Origin: Pseudomonas sp. Ga0074129
GTDB taxonomy: Bacteria; Pseudomonadota; Gammaproteobacteria; Pseudomonadales; Pseudomonadaceae
Assembly (NCBI GenBank): GCA_001465025.1
Contig: LNDO01000076.1
Coordinates: 1 to 64,000, forward strand
DNA length: 64,000 nucleotides
Direction of reading: 5' to 3'
A model generated the notes under the pieces. It had not been told where the DNA came from and did no database searches. It saw only the letters and a program-made list of their open reading frames with translations. The position numbers and the translations under genes were made by a program. Positions 30,516-43,823 of the stretch are shown here, piece by piece (position 1 is the stretch's first letter; every line of letters begins with the position of its first letter).

Positions 30516-32048
30516 GTGAACCGGCCCGCCCCCGTAAAGCCCGATAATTTCTTCCTCTTGCTGTTCCAGGCCCTGCGTCAACGGCGCATTCCGCTTGCCC
30601 TGCGTATTGTCAGCCACAGCCTGTTATTGGTGGCGCTGGCGCTGGTCATCTATGGCTGGGTAATCGGCATGCAGTTCAAACACGCCATGCAGCAGCAAGC
30701 TGAGGCGCTGGGCACCAGCCTGATTACCCAAACTGCGACCTCTGCCACTGAGTTGCTGGTGTCCAACGACATCCTTAGCCTCAACGTGTTGCTCAACAAC
30801 TTGGTGAAGAACCCGCTGGTAGCCCACGCCGCCATCTACAGCGTGGATAACCGCATCCTCGCTGAAGCCGGTTCGCGCCCCACCCAAAGCATGCTCGGCG
30901 AGACCGAGGGGCTGTACTCGACACCGATCACCTTTCAAGAAGTGATAGCCGGACAGCTGCGCATCAGCCTGGACATGCAACAGTTCCAACAGCCCATGAC
31001 CATCAGCTTGCAGAGCATGGGCATTCTCAGCCTGATTTTGCTGGCCCTGACCCTGTCCTTGAGCATGCGACTGGGGCGGCATATTTCCACCCCACTGCTG
31101 CAGTTGCGTGTTTGGCTGCGTGACCCAGACGATCCGGCTCCCGGTGCGGGCCGACAAGATGAGATCGGCGATCTGGCGCGCCAACTGCAAGCCCGTCTGG
31201 TGCCGGAAAAGCCGCTGCCGGAGCCAGTCGAAGAAGCCTTCTTCGACGATGAGCCGCGCGAGCAGGACGACGAGGACTACCTGCCCGAGTCATTCGATAA
31301 CGAGCCAGGCTTTAGCGTGCGCGATTTGCACGAAGATTACGCTGATGAAGACGAACGTGACGACGCCCCGCGCAGCCGCACCTCAGCCCTCACCGACGAC
31401 AACCTGGACGACCCCTTTTCCGAGCTGCGTGATGACAGTGAGCATGAACCGCTGATTGCGCCGCCACTCGCTCAGCCCGCGCGACCCAGCGCCGTACTGG
31501 CCATCCAGCTCGGCGCACAGGAACAACTGCGCCGCCTGCCCCGAACACGCCTGCTGGAACTGCTGGAAAACTACCGCGATTGCCTGGACAAGGCCGCCAA
31601 GCTCTATCAGGGCGAGTTACACACCCTGAGCGATGGCAGTAGCCTGATGCTGTTCCACGAACAGACGATTGGCGAAGACTATCTGACCCACGCCATTTGC
31701 TGCGGCGAGTTGATGCGCGCACTGGGCCACGCCTTGCAAATTGATGTGGCAGACAGCGGCATTACCCTGCAATTGCAACTGGGGCTGACCTTGGGCGAGA
31801 AGCTCAACGGCCTCAGCCAAGGCGATCTGCTGCTGAGTGAAACCGCACAAAGCGCGCTGTCCCTGTCGCTGCACAGCCGCAACCTGCTGTTGGTCGAACG
31901 CAGCATTGCCGACGATGCGCTGGTCAGCCAGCGTGCGCGCATTCGCGCCATCGCCAGCCCACAAGGTGCCTGCTGCGTTGAGCGCTTGCTGGAGCCTTAC
32001 CCCTCGTTGCTAGAACGCCAACTGGCGCGCATGCACGACAATCACTAA
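30516..32048 (+). CDS. Membrane protein with HAMP-like and cyclase-like domains
   Basis: The 510-residue protein starts at a GTG (MNRPAPVKPDNFF). In-frame ATGs further upstream would run through the serB region. A membrane helix at about 28-50 (IVSHSLLLVALALVIYGWVI) is followed by a periplasmic domain of about 110 residues, a second helix (ILSLILLALTLSLSM) and a HAMP-like segment. A very acidic linker of about 100 residues follows (EEAFFDDEPREQDDEDYLPE). The last 170 residues (AVLAIQLGAQEQLR, GELHTLSDGSSLMLF, LQLGLTLGEKLNGLSQGDL) look like a class III nucleotide cyclase fold without the metal-binding aspartates. A sensor role is inference. Confidence 0.65.
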   Translation: MNRPAPVKPDNFFLLLFQALRQRRIPLALRIVSHSLLLVALALVIYGWVIGMQFKHAMQQQAEALGTSLITQTATSATELLVSNDILSLNVLLNNLVKNPLVAHAAIYSVDNRILAEAGSRPTQSMLGETEGLYSTPITFQEVIAGQLRISLDMQQFQQPMTISLQSMGILSLILLALTLSLSMRLGRHISTPLLQLRVWLRDPDDPAPGAGRQDEIGDLARQLQARLVPEKPLPEPVEEAFFDDEPREQDDEDYLPESFDNEPGFSVRDLHEDYADEDERDDAPRSRTSALTDDNLDDPFSELRDDSEHEPLIAPPLAQPARPSAVLAIQLGAQEQLRRLPRTRLLELLENYRDCLDKAAKLYQGELHTLSDGSSLMLFHEQTIGEDYLTHAICCGELMRALGHALQIDVADSGITLQLQLGLTLGEKLNGLSQGDLLLSETAQSALSLSLHSRNLLLVERSIADDALVSQRARIRAIASPQGACCVERLLEPYPSLLERQLARMHDNH

Positions 32049-32089
32049 TCAGCCTGTCCCGTTACCACCTGGTGCGGGACAGTCGACCT

Positions 32090-32797
32090 TCAGAAACGGA
32101 ACACCTCGCCTTCGCCGCGCATAGGCTCAACAACGGGGATGCGCGGAGCGGCAGGAGCCGCGGGTTTAGCCGGCGCAGGTTTGCGCACCGGCTCAGGCCT
32201 GGCCACCTTAGTCGTCGCGTGATGCGCCTGCACCGCTTCGGCCATCTGCTTAACCAGTTGTTGCACCACAAGGCTTTGCGCGCGCACCTGATCAACCAGC
32301 GTGCCGTTATGCGCCTCTTCCAAACGCACCAACCGACCGTCCAGCAACTTGCCATCAGCACCGCTCAATCGCCACTGCGCCTCCAGCACCGCAGGGCGCA
32401 GCGGGCCGGAATCCAGACGCGTGATCGACAAGCCGACACGTACCTGCGGCACAAACCCTGCGGCGGCGGGCGCTAACACCAAGCGCTGGCTGTCCAGTCG
32501 CGCAGCCAGTTGACGCAGCAACTGCTGATCCAGATCGGCCGCCAGGCTACCGGCCCAGCGCCCATCTTCGGCGGGTGTCAGGCTGCCATCGGCCTGACGC
32601 TGTAACAGGGCCTCGCGCTGCAAATAGTCGGCAATAGCCACCGGCCCCAACAGCACGGCAATACCTTGTTCGGCAGCAGGTACGCCAATGGCGCCGCTGT
32701 CCAGTTGATACAGCGGCACCGGCTGATGACGGGTGCAACCGGTCAGGCTGAACAGCGCCGTCAACAGCAACATAAGGGGGAAACGCAGAGCGGTCAT
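32090..32797 (-). CDS. PqiC-type outer-membrane lipoprotein
   Basis: The 235-residue protein is a lipoprotein. MTALRFPLMLLLTALFSLTG is followed by the lipobox Cys (LTGC). The body resembles the PqiC/YmbA family of auxiliary lipoproteins for MCE lipid-transport systems (YQLDSGAIG near the Cys, VLLGPVAIADYLQR, WAGSLAADLDQQLLRQLAARL, AQWRL). The tail has Pro/Ala repeats (EPVRKPAPAKPAAPAAPR), an extension not usual in E. coli PqiC. Partner MCE and permease genes are not adjacent. I chose the ATG at 32797 for the signal peptide. Confidence 0.75.
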   Translation of the reverse strand: MTALRFPLMLLLTALFSLTGCTRHQPVPLYQLDSGAIGVPAAEQGIAVLLGPVAIADYLQREALLQRQADGSLTPAEDGRWAGSLAADLDQQLLRQLAARLDSQRLVLAPAAAGFVPQVRVGLSITRLDSGPLRPAVLEAQWRLSGADGKLLDGRLVRLEEAHNGTLVDQVRAQSLVVQQLVKQMAEAVQAHHATTKVARPEPVRKPAPAKPAAPAAPRIPVVEPMRGEGEVFRF

Positions 32798-33011
32798 TTT
32801 AGTCATCCAACCGGCAGTTCTGCCGGTGTACTCAGCCATTGGTCAGCGGGCTGTCGTGTTGTATCGGCCGCGTATCATCCTTGAAAGCCACACACGACTC
32901 CAGTCCAGCGCCGCCTTCGCGCGCAGGCAAGCGTACGGCGTAAACGCAAAAGCGCAGTCGTCACCTCTCGGCAATCGACTGCGCCCGGATCAACGCGTGT
33001 TAAGCCAGATT

Positions 33012-35240
33012 TTAGCCCGGCACCTCGATCAACAGACTGTCGACACGCTGGAAGCCGCGCGGCAGCTTGTTGCCACGACGGCCACGCTCGCCTTTGTAAT
33101 GCTCCAGGTCATCGGCTTTGAGCGACAAGGTACGCTTACCCGCTTGCAGCACCAGGGTCGCACCGACCGGCAGCACGGCCAGATCGGTCAGGTACTCTTC
33201 GCGTGAGGCCACCCGCTCGCCGGGAATGCCGATGATCTTGTTGCCTTTGCCCTTGCCCAGCTGCGGCAAATCCCGCACGGGGAACAGCAACAAACGGCCT
33301 TCGGTGGTCACCGCCGCCAACCAGTCGTCTTCACGACTGCCCAGTGGTTTGGGCGGCACGACTTGGGCACCGGCCGGCAGACTGAGCAGCGCTTTACCCG
33401 CTTTGTTTTTGGCCTGCAGGTCTTCACCCTTAACCACAAAACCGTAGCCGGCATCGGAGGCAATCACGTACAACGCGCTGTCATCCGGCAACAGCACACA
33501 TTCAAAGGTCGCTCCCGGCGGCGGGGTCAAACGGCCGGTCAGCGGCTCGCCCTGGCCGCGCGCAGACGGCAGCGTGTGCGCCGCCAGCGAATAGTACTGA
33601 TTCGAGCGCCCGGGCGCGGCGATCTTGAAGCCATCACCGGCTTTATACGACAGGCCCGTCGCATCAATGTCGTGACCCTTGGCACAACGCACCCAGCCTT
33701 TCTCGGACACCACCACTGTCACCGGTTCGGTCGGCATCAGCTCAGTTTCGCTCAGGGCGCGGGCTTCGGCACGGGCTACGATAGGCGAGCGGCGGTCATC
33801 GCCATAGGTTTCGGCATCTTTAATAATCTCGTCGCGCACCAGCTTCTTCAGCTTGGTTTCGCTGCCGAGCAGGGCCAGCAGCTTGGCGCGCTCTTTGGCC
33901 AGCTCGTCCTGCTCGCCACGGATCTTCATCTCCTCCAGTCGCGCCAGTTGGCGTAAACGGGTGTCGAGGATGTAATCGGCTTGCACATCGGTCAGGCCGA
34001 AACGCTCCATCAGCACCGACTTGGGCTGATCTTCCGTGCGGATGATGTGAATCACTTCATCCAGATTGAGGAAGGCCACCAGCAAACCGTCCAACAGGTG
34101 CAGGCGTTTCTCCACCTTGTCCAGGCGGTATTGCAAACGGCGCCGCACCGTGTTGACGCGGTACACCAACCACTCGGTCAACAGGGTGCGCAGGTTCTTC
34201 ACCGACGGCTTGCCGTCCAGACCAATCACGTTGGCGTTGACCCGGTAGCTGGACTCCAGATCGGTGGTGGCGAACAGGTGAGTCATCAGCTCGTCGGCAT
34301 CGACGCGGTTGGAACGCGGGATGATGACGATGCGGCACGGGTGTTCGTGGTCCGACTCGTCGCGCAAATCGGCCACCATCGGCAGCTTCTTGGCCTGCAT
34401 CTGCGCGGCGATCTGCTCCAGCACCTTGGCCCCCGACACCTGATGCGGCAGCGCGGTGACGACAATGTCGCCATCTTCCATGCGGTACACGGCGCGCATG
34501 CGCACCGAACCTTTGCCGGTTTCGTAAATTTTCAGCAGGTCGCTGCGCGGGGTGATGACTTCCGCCTCGGTTGGGAAGTCCGGGCCGAGCACGTGTTCGC
34601 ACAGTTGCTCGACCGTGGCATCCGGCTGATCAAGCAAGCGGACGCACGCCGCAGCCACTTCACGCAGGTTATGCGGCGGCACGTCAGTGGCCATGCCCAC
34701 GGCGATGCCGGTGGTGCCGTTGAGCAGCAAATTGGGTAAGCGCGCTGGCAGGGTGGCCGGCTCATTCATGGTGCCGTCAAAGTTCGGCACCCAGTCCACA
34801 GTGCCCTGCCCCAGCTCGGTGAGCAGCACCTCTGAGTAACGCGACAGGCGCGCCTCGGTGTAGCGCATGGCGGCGAAGGACTTAGGATCATCCGGCGCCC
34901 CCCAGTTGCCCTGCCCATCGACCAATGTGTAACGGTAGCTGAACGGCTGCGCCATCAGCACCATGGCCTCGTAGCAGGCACTGTCGCCGTGCGGGTGGAA
35001 TTTGCCGAGTACGTCGCCGACAGTACGCGCGGATTTTTTGTGCTTGGAGTCGGCATCCAGGCCCAGCTCGCTCATGGCGTAGATGATGCGCCGCTGCACA
35101 GGTTTGAGGCCGTCGCCGATATGCGGCAGCGCGCGATCCATGATCACGTACATGGAATAGTTGAGGTAAGCCTGCTCGGTAAAATCGGCAAGAGAACGGC
35201 GTTCAACGCCGTCCAGGCTCAAATCGAGGGAGTCGCTCAT
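33012..35240 (-). CDS. parC: DNA topoisomerase IV subunit A
   Basis: ParC is the DNA-cleaving subunit of topoisomerase IV, which unlinks daughter chromosomes. The 742-residue protein has [20 protein letters not shown], the quinolone region [12 protein letters not shown] with the sensitive-type Ser and Glu, and the catalytic tyrosine in [15 protein letters not shown]-terminal beta-pinwheel domain follows. The start [17 protein letters not shown] at 35240 is canonical. The longer frame begins inside the protease gene. parE lies 1.5 kb upstream on the same strand with two small genes between. Confidence 0.97.
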   Translation of the reverse strand: MSDSLDLSLDGVERRSLADFTEQAYLNYSMYVIMDRALPHIGDGLKPVQRRIIYAMSELGLDADSKHKKSARTVGDVLGKFHPHGDSACYEAMVLMAQPFSYRYTLVDGQGNWGAPDDPKSFAAMRYTEARLSRYSEVLLTELGQGTVDWVPNFDGTMNEPATLPARLPNLLLNGTTGIAVGMATDVPPHNLREVAAACVRLLDQPDATVEQLCEHVLGPDFPTEAEVITPRSDLLKIYETGKGSVRMRAVYRMEDGDIVVTALPHQVSGAKVLEQIAAQMQAKKLPMVADLRDESDHEHPCRIVIIPRSNRVDADELMTHLFATTDLESSYRVNANVIGLDGKPSVKNLRTLLTEWLVYRVNTVRRRLQYRLDKVEKRLHLLDGLLVAFLNLDEVIHIIRTEDQPKSVLMERFGLTDVQADYILDTRLRQLARLEEMKIRGEQDELAKERAKLLALLGSETKLKKLVRDEIIKDAETYGDDRRSPIVARAEARALSETELMPTEPVTVVVSEKGWVRCAKGHDIDATGLSYKAGDGFKIAAPGRSNQYYSLAAHTLPSARGQGEPLTGRLTPPPGATFECVLLPDDSALYVIASDAGYGFVVKGEDLQAKNKAGKALLSLPAGAQVVPPKPLGSREDDWLAAVTTEGRLLLFPVRDLPQLGKGKGNKIIGIPGERVASREEYLTDLAVLPVGATLVLQAGKRTLSLKADDLEHYKGERGRRGNKLPRGFQRVDSLLIEVPG

Positions 35241-35247
35241 GCGTGCC

Positions 35248-35802
35248 TCATTGCAAAGTGGATGGCTGCGAAACGGGTTGCGTCGCGGTCGACTGGCGCA
35301 GCTGCAAGACGCCGTCGCGCTGCGAAAATTCAAGCTGTTTAAGGGCGCTCATACCCAGCAAAACCTCATCGCCGTCCATGCCGGGCGCGATCAGGGCGTC
35401 AACATCAGTCAGAACAATATCGCCTACCTGCAGGCGATTTAGGCGCGTGCGGTGGGCTGTGGCGCGGCCGTTGGCAGTGTTGATCAGAATCGCCGCGCCC
35501 GTCTGCAGCCCCAGCCGCTGAGCCACAGCGGTCGGCACCGCCACTTGGGTCGCGCCCGTGTCGAGCAAGAAAGTAACCGGCTGGCCATTGATCGCCCCAT
35601 CGGCCACATAATGCCCCTGCCGCGTGCTGGCCAAGTGCACGTCAATGTAACCATTGCCATGCTCAGACTGGGGGTTGCGATTGGGGTTACGTTGGGCATC
35701 TTCCCAATCACCGAAAAACCGAGTGGCGAGCAGTAAGGCAGCCGCCCAGGCGAGCACCAGCATCACCCGCCCAGCACGCTTACCCGCCGGCTGCTCACTC
35801 AC
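35248..35802 (-). CDS. Membrane-anchored retropepsin-like aspartic protease
   Basis: The 184-residue protein has one N-terminal membrane helix ([19 protein letters not shown]) and a periplasmic single-domain aspartic protease fold. The active-site loop is [13 protein letters not shown], with a second conserved turn [13 protein letters not shown]. This is the clan AA, TIGR02281 type. The GTG at 35802 overlaps the stop of the upstream gene as GTGA, so I prefer it to the ATG at 35817. It lies 7 nt before parC, so it should be cotranscribed with it. Its substrate is unknown. Confidence 0.8.
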   Translation of the reverse strand: MSEQPAGKRAGRVMLVLAWAAALLLATRFFGDWEDAQRNPNRNPQSEHGNGYIDVHLASTRQGHYVADGAINGQPVTFLLDTGATQVAVPTAVAQRLGLQTGAAILINTANGRATAHRTRLNRLQVGDIVLTDVDALIAPGMDGDEVLLGMSALKQLEFSQRDGVLQLRQSTATQPVSQPSTLQ

Positions 35803-36781
35803 GGCTTCAGGCCCCAACCGCCTTTAGGCTCGGCGAAATGCCAGATGATTGGCCGCGACTCACCATCAGCACGGCTGAAGTGGCCGTTATCGACACCGAT
35901 CCACGCGCCACGCTGATCAACCCACAAGGCTTCGGCCATGCCATAAGACGGCGGATAAAGCCGCTCAGATGTCAGCGCTTCGGCAGCAAACGACCAGCAA
36001 CGCTCAACCGCACCCGTGGTCAGGCTGCGTCGGCAAATACGGTGCGCCTGGCGCTCAAGGGTGAAGAGTTTTTCGTTATAAAAGGCCAGCCCGGAAAAAT
36101 CACGCGGCTGCGGGGTGCTGTTGAGCGCTTCTGGCCCCGCTTCACGGCCGCTCTCGCTGAACAGCACACAGCTGCCATTGCAACGCCACACACTGCCGCG
36201 TTTGTGGGCTACTAGCAGGCCACGGCGCATACGCTCAGCCGCCAGGTACAAGCGCTCGCCAGATGGATCAACCGCTATACCTTCAAACAGCGAGTTGGAA
36301 TGCAGCAGCATGCCGCTGGCCCGCGCCTGACGCACTAAATTGCTCGGTAACTTCAACCAGCTTGGTTCACCTACCACCGGCAACTGCAAAACGCCTGCCT
36401 TGGCTTCGCTAACCAAATAACGATTGCCGGCGGCATCGCAGCTGATGCCTTCGAAATCAAACTCGCCGCCCCGCACCAGCCCTGCCACCCAGTCACGCAT
36501 GCGCATTCCCCAGGGCAAGCCCACAGGCGGCGCTGGCGGCGCAACAAAGGTTTCTGCCGTAGCCTGCCAGTGGGTTGGCTCAGCACTCAGGCGGTAAAGC
36601 TGCCGATCGTCGCGATCCGACACGGCCCATAACGCACCATCACACCAAGCCAAACCGGACAGGTTGCCACCCGCAATACCGCTAACGGCTTGCTCGCTGA
36701 GCAGCTTGAGCTGTTCTTGCACCGGGGCCGCACTCAGCAGCGGCGTAAACAGCAGCAGGCAAGCAGCTACCAAACGTCGCA

Positions 36782-36782
<1 letters not shown>
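35799..36782 (-). CDS. Secreted phytase-like / esterase-like beta-propeller protein
   Basis: This 327-residue protein has a cleavable signal peptide (MRRLVAACLLLFTPLLSAAP). Its body fits the esterase-like activity of phytase family (PF13449): NLSGLAWCDGALWAVSDRDD, FDFEGISCDAAGNRYLVSEA, LFEGIAVDPSGERLYLAAER. No assigned substrate is known to me. The ATG shares one base with the parE stop (TGATG), and the next gene overlaps its own stop, so parE, this gene, the protease gene and parC are one tight cluster. Confidence 0.78.
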
Positions 36783-38701
<1,919 letters not shown>

Positions 38702-39313
38702 TCAATTGAGAGCGGAAAAGTCGATATCCTGCCACAGATGGCGAGGAATACCGGCGAAAGCGAAAAGCATCGGCAGGCGCTCGGCAAAACCCTGAAAGCC
38801 ATGGTCGCCGCCGGCCTGGATACGCAGCGCGCAAGCCCGGTAAAAAGCCTGGGCATCACGGTAGTCGAGGGTTTCGTCAGCGGTCTGCAACCATACCTGA
38901 TAACGCGCAGGGTTCTGCAAGCACGGTACATCCAGCTCGGCCAAGGCTGTGACGTGGTCAGTCGTCAGCTCCCAGGCTTCATCGCTGTAATAGTTCTTTT
39001 GCGGGCCCAGATAGCCATCAAAACGCAGATGGGGGCGCACGGCGGGGTTAATCAGCAGCGCCGGCAAGCCATAGCGCTCTGCCAAGTGGGTGGCATAGTA
39101 GCCGCCCAGCGAACTGCCCACCAGCACAGGCCGCCCCAGTTCGGCGATCAACGCTTCGAGTTGAGCGATGGCCAAGCGCGGCTGGTGGTGCAACGCGGGC
39201 ACTCGCAACTGTTCAGCCAAACCGAGGTGCGCCATGGCACGCTGCAACTGGCTGGCTTTGAGCGATGCGGGCGAGCTGTTAAGCCCGTGGAGATAAAGAA
39301 TGGTCTGAGTCAT
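38702..39313 (-). CDS. yqiA: YqiA-family alpha/beta-hydrolase
   Basis: The 203-residue protein is a small serine esterase of the YqiA/UPF0227 type. It begins MTQTILYLHGLNSSPAS, and the nucleophile is in VLVGSSLGGYYATHLAE. The acid/histidine end is visible as YRDAQAFYR and IQAGGDHGFQGF. E. coli YqiA has esterase activity on short acyl chains, and its physiological substrate is not known. The start at 39313 is the family start. It is between cpdA and parE as in many gammaproteobacteria. Confidence 0.9.
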   Translation of the reverse strand: MTQTILYLHGLNSSPASLKASQLQRAMAHLGLAEQLRVPALHHQPRLAIAQLEALIAELGRPVLVGSSLGGYYATHLAERYGLPALLINPAVRPHLRFDGYLGPQKNYYSDEAWELTTDHVTALAELDVPCLQNPARYQVWLQTADETLDYRDAQAFYRACALRIQAGGDHGFQGFAERLPMLFAFAGIPRHLWQDIDFSALN

Positions 39314-39319
39314 AGGGCG

Positions 39320-39425
39320 GCAGGCTACAAGCCAAGAGCGCCAGACTGCAAGCTTCAAGCACCAGGCCCACCGCACAACCGCACAAGATTGGTACGCGCG
39401 GTTTCAGGCTTGTGGATTGCGGCGT
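39320..39425. repeat. Intergenic repeat between yqiA and cpdA
   Basis: The spacer holds GGCTACAAGCCAAGAGC and CTGCAAGCTTCAAGC, the same type of Pseudomonas repeat as at 4150-4210, with the 12-mer CAAGCTTCAAGC shared. No gene is seen. Confidence 0.55.
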
Positions 39426-39434
39426 TTTAAGGCC

Positions 39435-40256
39435 TTAGTAGCCTTTAATGGTGTAGTCGATGTCGAATGCGATGCCGGTTACCCGCGACACGCCGGTTTC
39501 TAGGCGACCGTCGTCAAATAAGCGCAACCAGCGATAACCCGGCGCGGTTTTATCCACTTGAAACTCGTCGCTACCCGGCGCGAACTGCACACAGGTTGAG
39601 GGCGATGCGAGCAGGCGAATCGGCCCGCGCTGTTGGTCAATCTCTTGATGGATATGCCCCCAAAGCACCGCCCGCACATTGCTGAAACGCTCCAGCACGG
39701 CAAATAGGGCATCGGCATTGCGCAAGCCAATAGGCTCCATCCACTTGCAGCCGATGGACACCGGATGATGATGCAGGCAAATCAGTTGATGCCGCTCCGG
39801 TGCGTCGCTCAGGGCGCGCTCCAACAAGGCCAATTGCTCGTCACTGAGAAAGCCCGGCACCGCACCTGGGATCGATGAATCCAGCAATGTCACGCGCCAA
39901 TTGCCGAGGTCAACCACCGGTTCCAGCAGCTCACTGCCCGCACAGGCGGCCTGCATAGCGGGCACTTCGTCATGGTTGCCGGGGAACCAGCGCGCAGGCG
40001 CAGGGATGATGGCGGTCATGTCGCGGAAGCGCTCGTAGGACTCGGCGCTGCCGTCTTGGGAAAGATCGCCGCTGGCCAGCATCAGATCAATCTGCGGCTG
40101 CTCAAGCAGCACACGATCAATCACACGCTGCAAGCTGTCCTGGGTGTCCATCCCCAAGAGTTTGGCCGCTGCATCGGCAAACAGGTGACTGTCGGATAAC
40201 TGCACCAGCAGTACCGAGCCATCAACAGCAGTGGTTTCAGTCAGCGCGCTCGGCAA
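39435..40256 (-). CDS. cpdA: 3',5'-cyclic-AMP phosphodiesterase CpdA
   Basis: CpdA hydrolyses cAMP and so limits Vfr-dependent transcription in Pseudomonas. The 273-residue protein has the metallophosphoesterase motifs LLVQLSDSHL, ASGDLSQDG, WFPGNHDEVP, LICLHHHPVSIG and LWGHIHQEI. The start is a TTG at 40256. AAGGAG stands 6 nt upstream, and the resulting length matches P. aeruginosa CpdA. The longer ATG frame adds 24 residues unlike the family. Confidence 0.94.
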   Translation of the reverse strand: MPSALTETTAVDGSVLLVQLSDSHLFADAAAKLLGMDTQDSLQRVIDRVLLEQPQIDLMLASGDLSQDGSAESYERFRDMTAIIPAPARWFPGNHDEVPAMQAACAGSELLEPVVDLGNWRVTLLDSSIPGAVPGFLSDEQLALLERALSDAPERHQLICLHHHPVSIGCKWMEPIGLRNADALFAVLERFSNVRAVLWGHIHQEIDQQRGPIRLLASPSTCVQFAPGSDEFQVDKTAPGYRWLRLFDDGRLETGVSRVTGIAFDIDYTIKGY

Positions 40257-40426
40257 GGCCGTCTCCTTGAGCGGAATGCTCGGATTATGCTGGCTAGTCG
40301 TGCGTGCGGTAAACCCGCGAACGCGCATTGCATCACAGAACGTCGGCGGTAATTGCGTGGATGTCGCGGCTTGCTGCCGGGTATAGACGAGGACTGTCGT
40401 GCTAGCGGGTGGAGGTGTAAAAAGGG

Positions 40427-40876
40427 TTAGCGAACCGGCATCGGTTCATGCCCACACGCCAAGCAATGGCTTAGCCACTCGCCGAGAAACAGATTGAGTT
40501 GCGTCTTCTCATCTGGCTGATGCATGTCTGCACTGGGATAGGGATAGACCCCACGAAAGCGCCGCGCGCTTTGCGCACCAATCACTTCGGCCATGCGCGC
40601 ATCATGGTACACGCGAACCTCCATGTGCGGCACCGGCAACCAGGGCAGGCTGAACTCCTGACGCACAGAGAGGGTCGAGGTATAGGGGCAGGTTTCCAGC
40701 ACCTCGAGCGCCAGCACACCCAATGCATGCTCGCCCTGACTCAAGGCGACACGCCGCTGCGCACCTACCGCCTCACGCATTGCCGGGAGCAGTTGCATCA
40801 GCCGCGCATAGTTGGCTTCGCAAGCAGCTTGCAGTTCGACCAAATCGACCCGGTAGCGCTCGCGTAACAGGTTCAC
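40427..40876 (-). CDS. DUF1249 family protein
   Basis: The 149-residue protein belongs to the DUF1249 (YqiB) family found between nudF and cpdA in gammaproteobacteria. Recognisable parts are YRVDLVELQAACEANYARLM, TCPYTSTLSVRQE, PHMEVRVYHDARMAEVI and QPDEKTQLNLFLGEWLSHCL. The GTG start at 40876 overlaps the nudF stop (GTGA). The function is not known. The constant position suggests a link to nucleotide or cAMP metabolism, but that is only context. Confidence 0.88.
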   Translation of the reverse strand: MNLLRERYRVDLVELQAACEANYARLMQLLPAMREAVGAQRRVALSQGEHALGVLALEVLETCPYTSTLSVRQEFSLPWLPVPHMEVRVYHDARMAEVIGAQSARRFRGVYPYPSADMHQPDEKTQLNLFLGEWLSHCLACGHEPMPVR

Positions 40877-41472
40877 GACCACAACCCCCGCACTTCGGCA
40901 CGGTTCAGCGCCAACCACTGCAGGGCAATGATGCTCGCCGCATTGTCGATACGCCCATCCTTCACGGCTGCCAGCGCATCGGCCAAAGACCAGACGTGTA
41001 CACGAATGTCCTCACCCTCCTCTGCCAAGCCATACACACCGCCCACACCCTCGCTGCTGCAACGGCCCACATACAAGTGCACGCGCTCATCGGAGCCGCC
41101 GGGCGAAGGGTAATACTGGGTAATGGGCCACAGCGAGGTCAGTTGCAGATTGGCTTCCTCCAACGCTTCGCGGCGGGCTACCTCTTCCGGTACTTCGTCT
41201 TTATCTATCAGCCCGGCGACCAGCTCCAGCAGCCAGGGATTCGCGCTTTTATCCAGCGCACCGATGCGAAACTGCTCAATCAACACCACGCAATCGTGTT
41301 GCGGGTCATAGGGCAGCACACACACGGCATCATGGCGCACGAACAGTTCGCGGCTCAGCTCAGGCCCCATGCCACCGGCAAATTGGCGATGACGCAGGCG
41401 CAGTCGATCGAGCTTATAAAAGCCGCGAAAGCAGACCTCACGCTCGATTACGTCAACATCTTCTCGTTGCAT
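40873..41472 (-). CDS. nudF: ADP-ribose pyrophosphatase (Nudix)
   Basis: NudF splits ADP-ribose into AMP and ribose 5-phosphate. The 199-residue protein has FVRHDAVCVLPYDPQHDCVV, EQFRIGALDKSANPWLLELV and the Nudix box GLIDKDEVPEEVARREALEE followed by ANLQL. The box glycine of Gx5Ex7REUxEExGU is Asn here, and the catalytic REUxEE is intact. AGGGGGG lies upstream of the ATG. It heads the nudF-DUF1249-cpdA run. Confidence 0.93.
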   Translation of the reverse strand: MQREDVDVIEREVCFRGFYKLDRLRLRHRQFAGGMGPELSRELFVRHDAVCVLPYDPQHDCVVLIEQFRIGALDKSANPWLLELVAGLIDKDEVPEEVARREALEEANLQLTSLWPITQYYPSPGGSDERVHLYVGRCSSEGVGGVYGLAEEGEDIRVHVWSLADALAAVKDGRIDNAASIIALQWLALNRAEVRGLWS

Positions 41473-41491
41473 AACGCCCCCCTAATTAACA

Positions 41492-41514
41492 GGAACGGGC
41501 CCGAAGGCCCGTCC
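41492..41514 (-). terminator. Likely terminator after thiC
   Basis: On the minus strand GGACGGGCC-TTCG-GGCCCGTTCC is a very stable UUCG-loop hairpin about 48 nt past the thiC stop. The T-tract is weak (TTCCTGTT), so efficiency is uncertain. Confidence 0.55.
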
Positions 41515-41561
41515 TGGTGACATCCTATGCGGCCCCGAAACAGGGGGCAGCAGGCTCTCTA

Positions 41562-43610
<2,049 letters not shown>

Positions 43611-43621
43611 AGAACGAGGCC

Positions 43622-43651
43622 AGTCTAATCAACCTGCCGCGATAAAACCAA
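43622..43651 (-). promoter_or_regulatory. Candidate sigma-70 promoter of thiC
   Basis: On the minus strand TTGGTT-N18-TAGACT lies immediately upstream of the TPP aptamer, so a transcript would begin with the riboswitch. The -35 and -10 matches are moderate. Confidence 0.4.
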
Positions 43652-43823
43652 CCGGCATGATGCACAAGCCTGCCCCATGCGTCGGATAGCCCGCAGTCGA
43701 GTGCGCAGCTCTTGCAAACATCCCAGCAGGCCGCGAACTATACTGCTGCAACCATAACGGCGCTTGACCCTCCCGGTACGGCACCTTAGCCTTGCGGATT
43801 ACCGCTCATTCAGGATCACCCTC

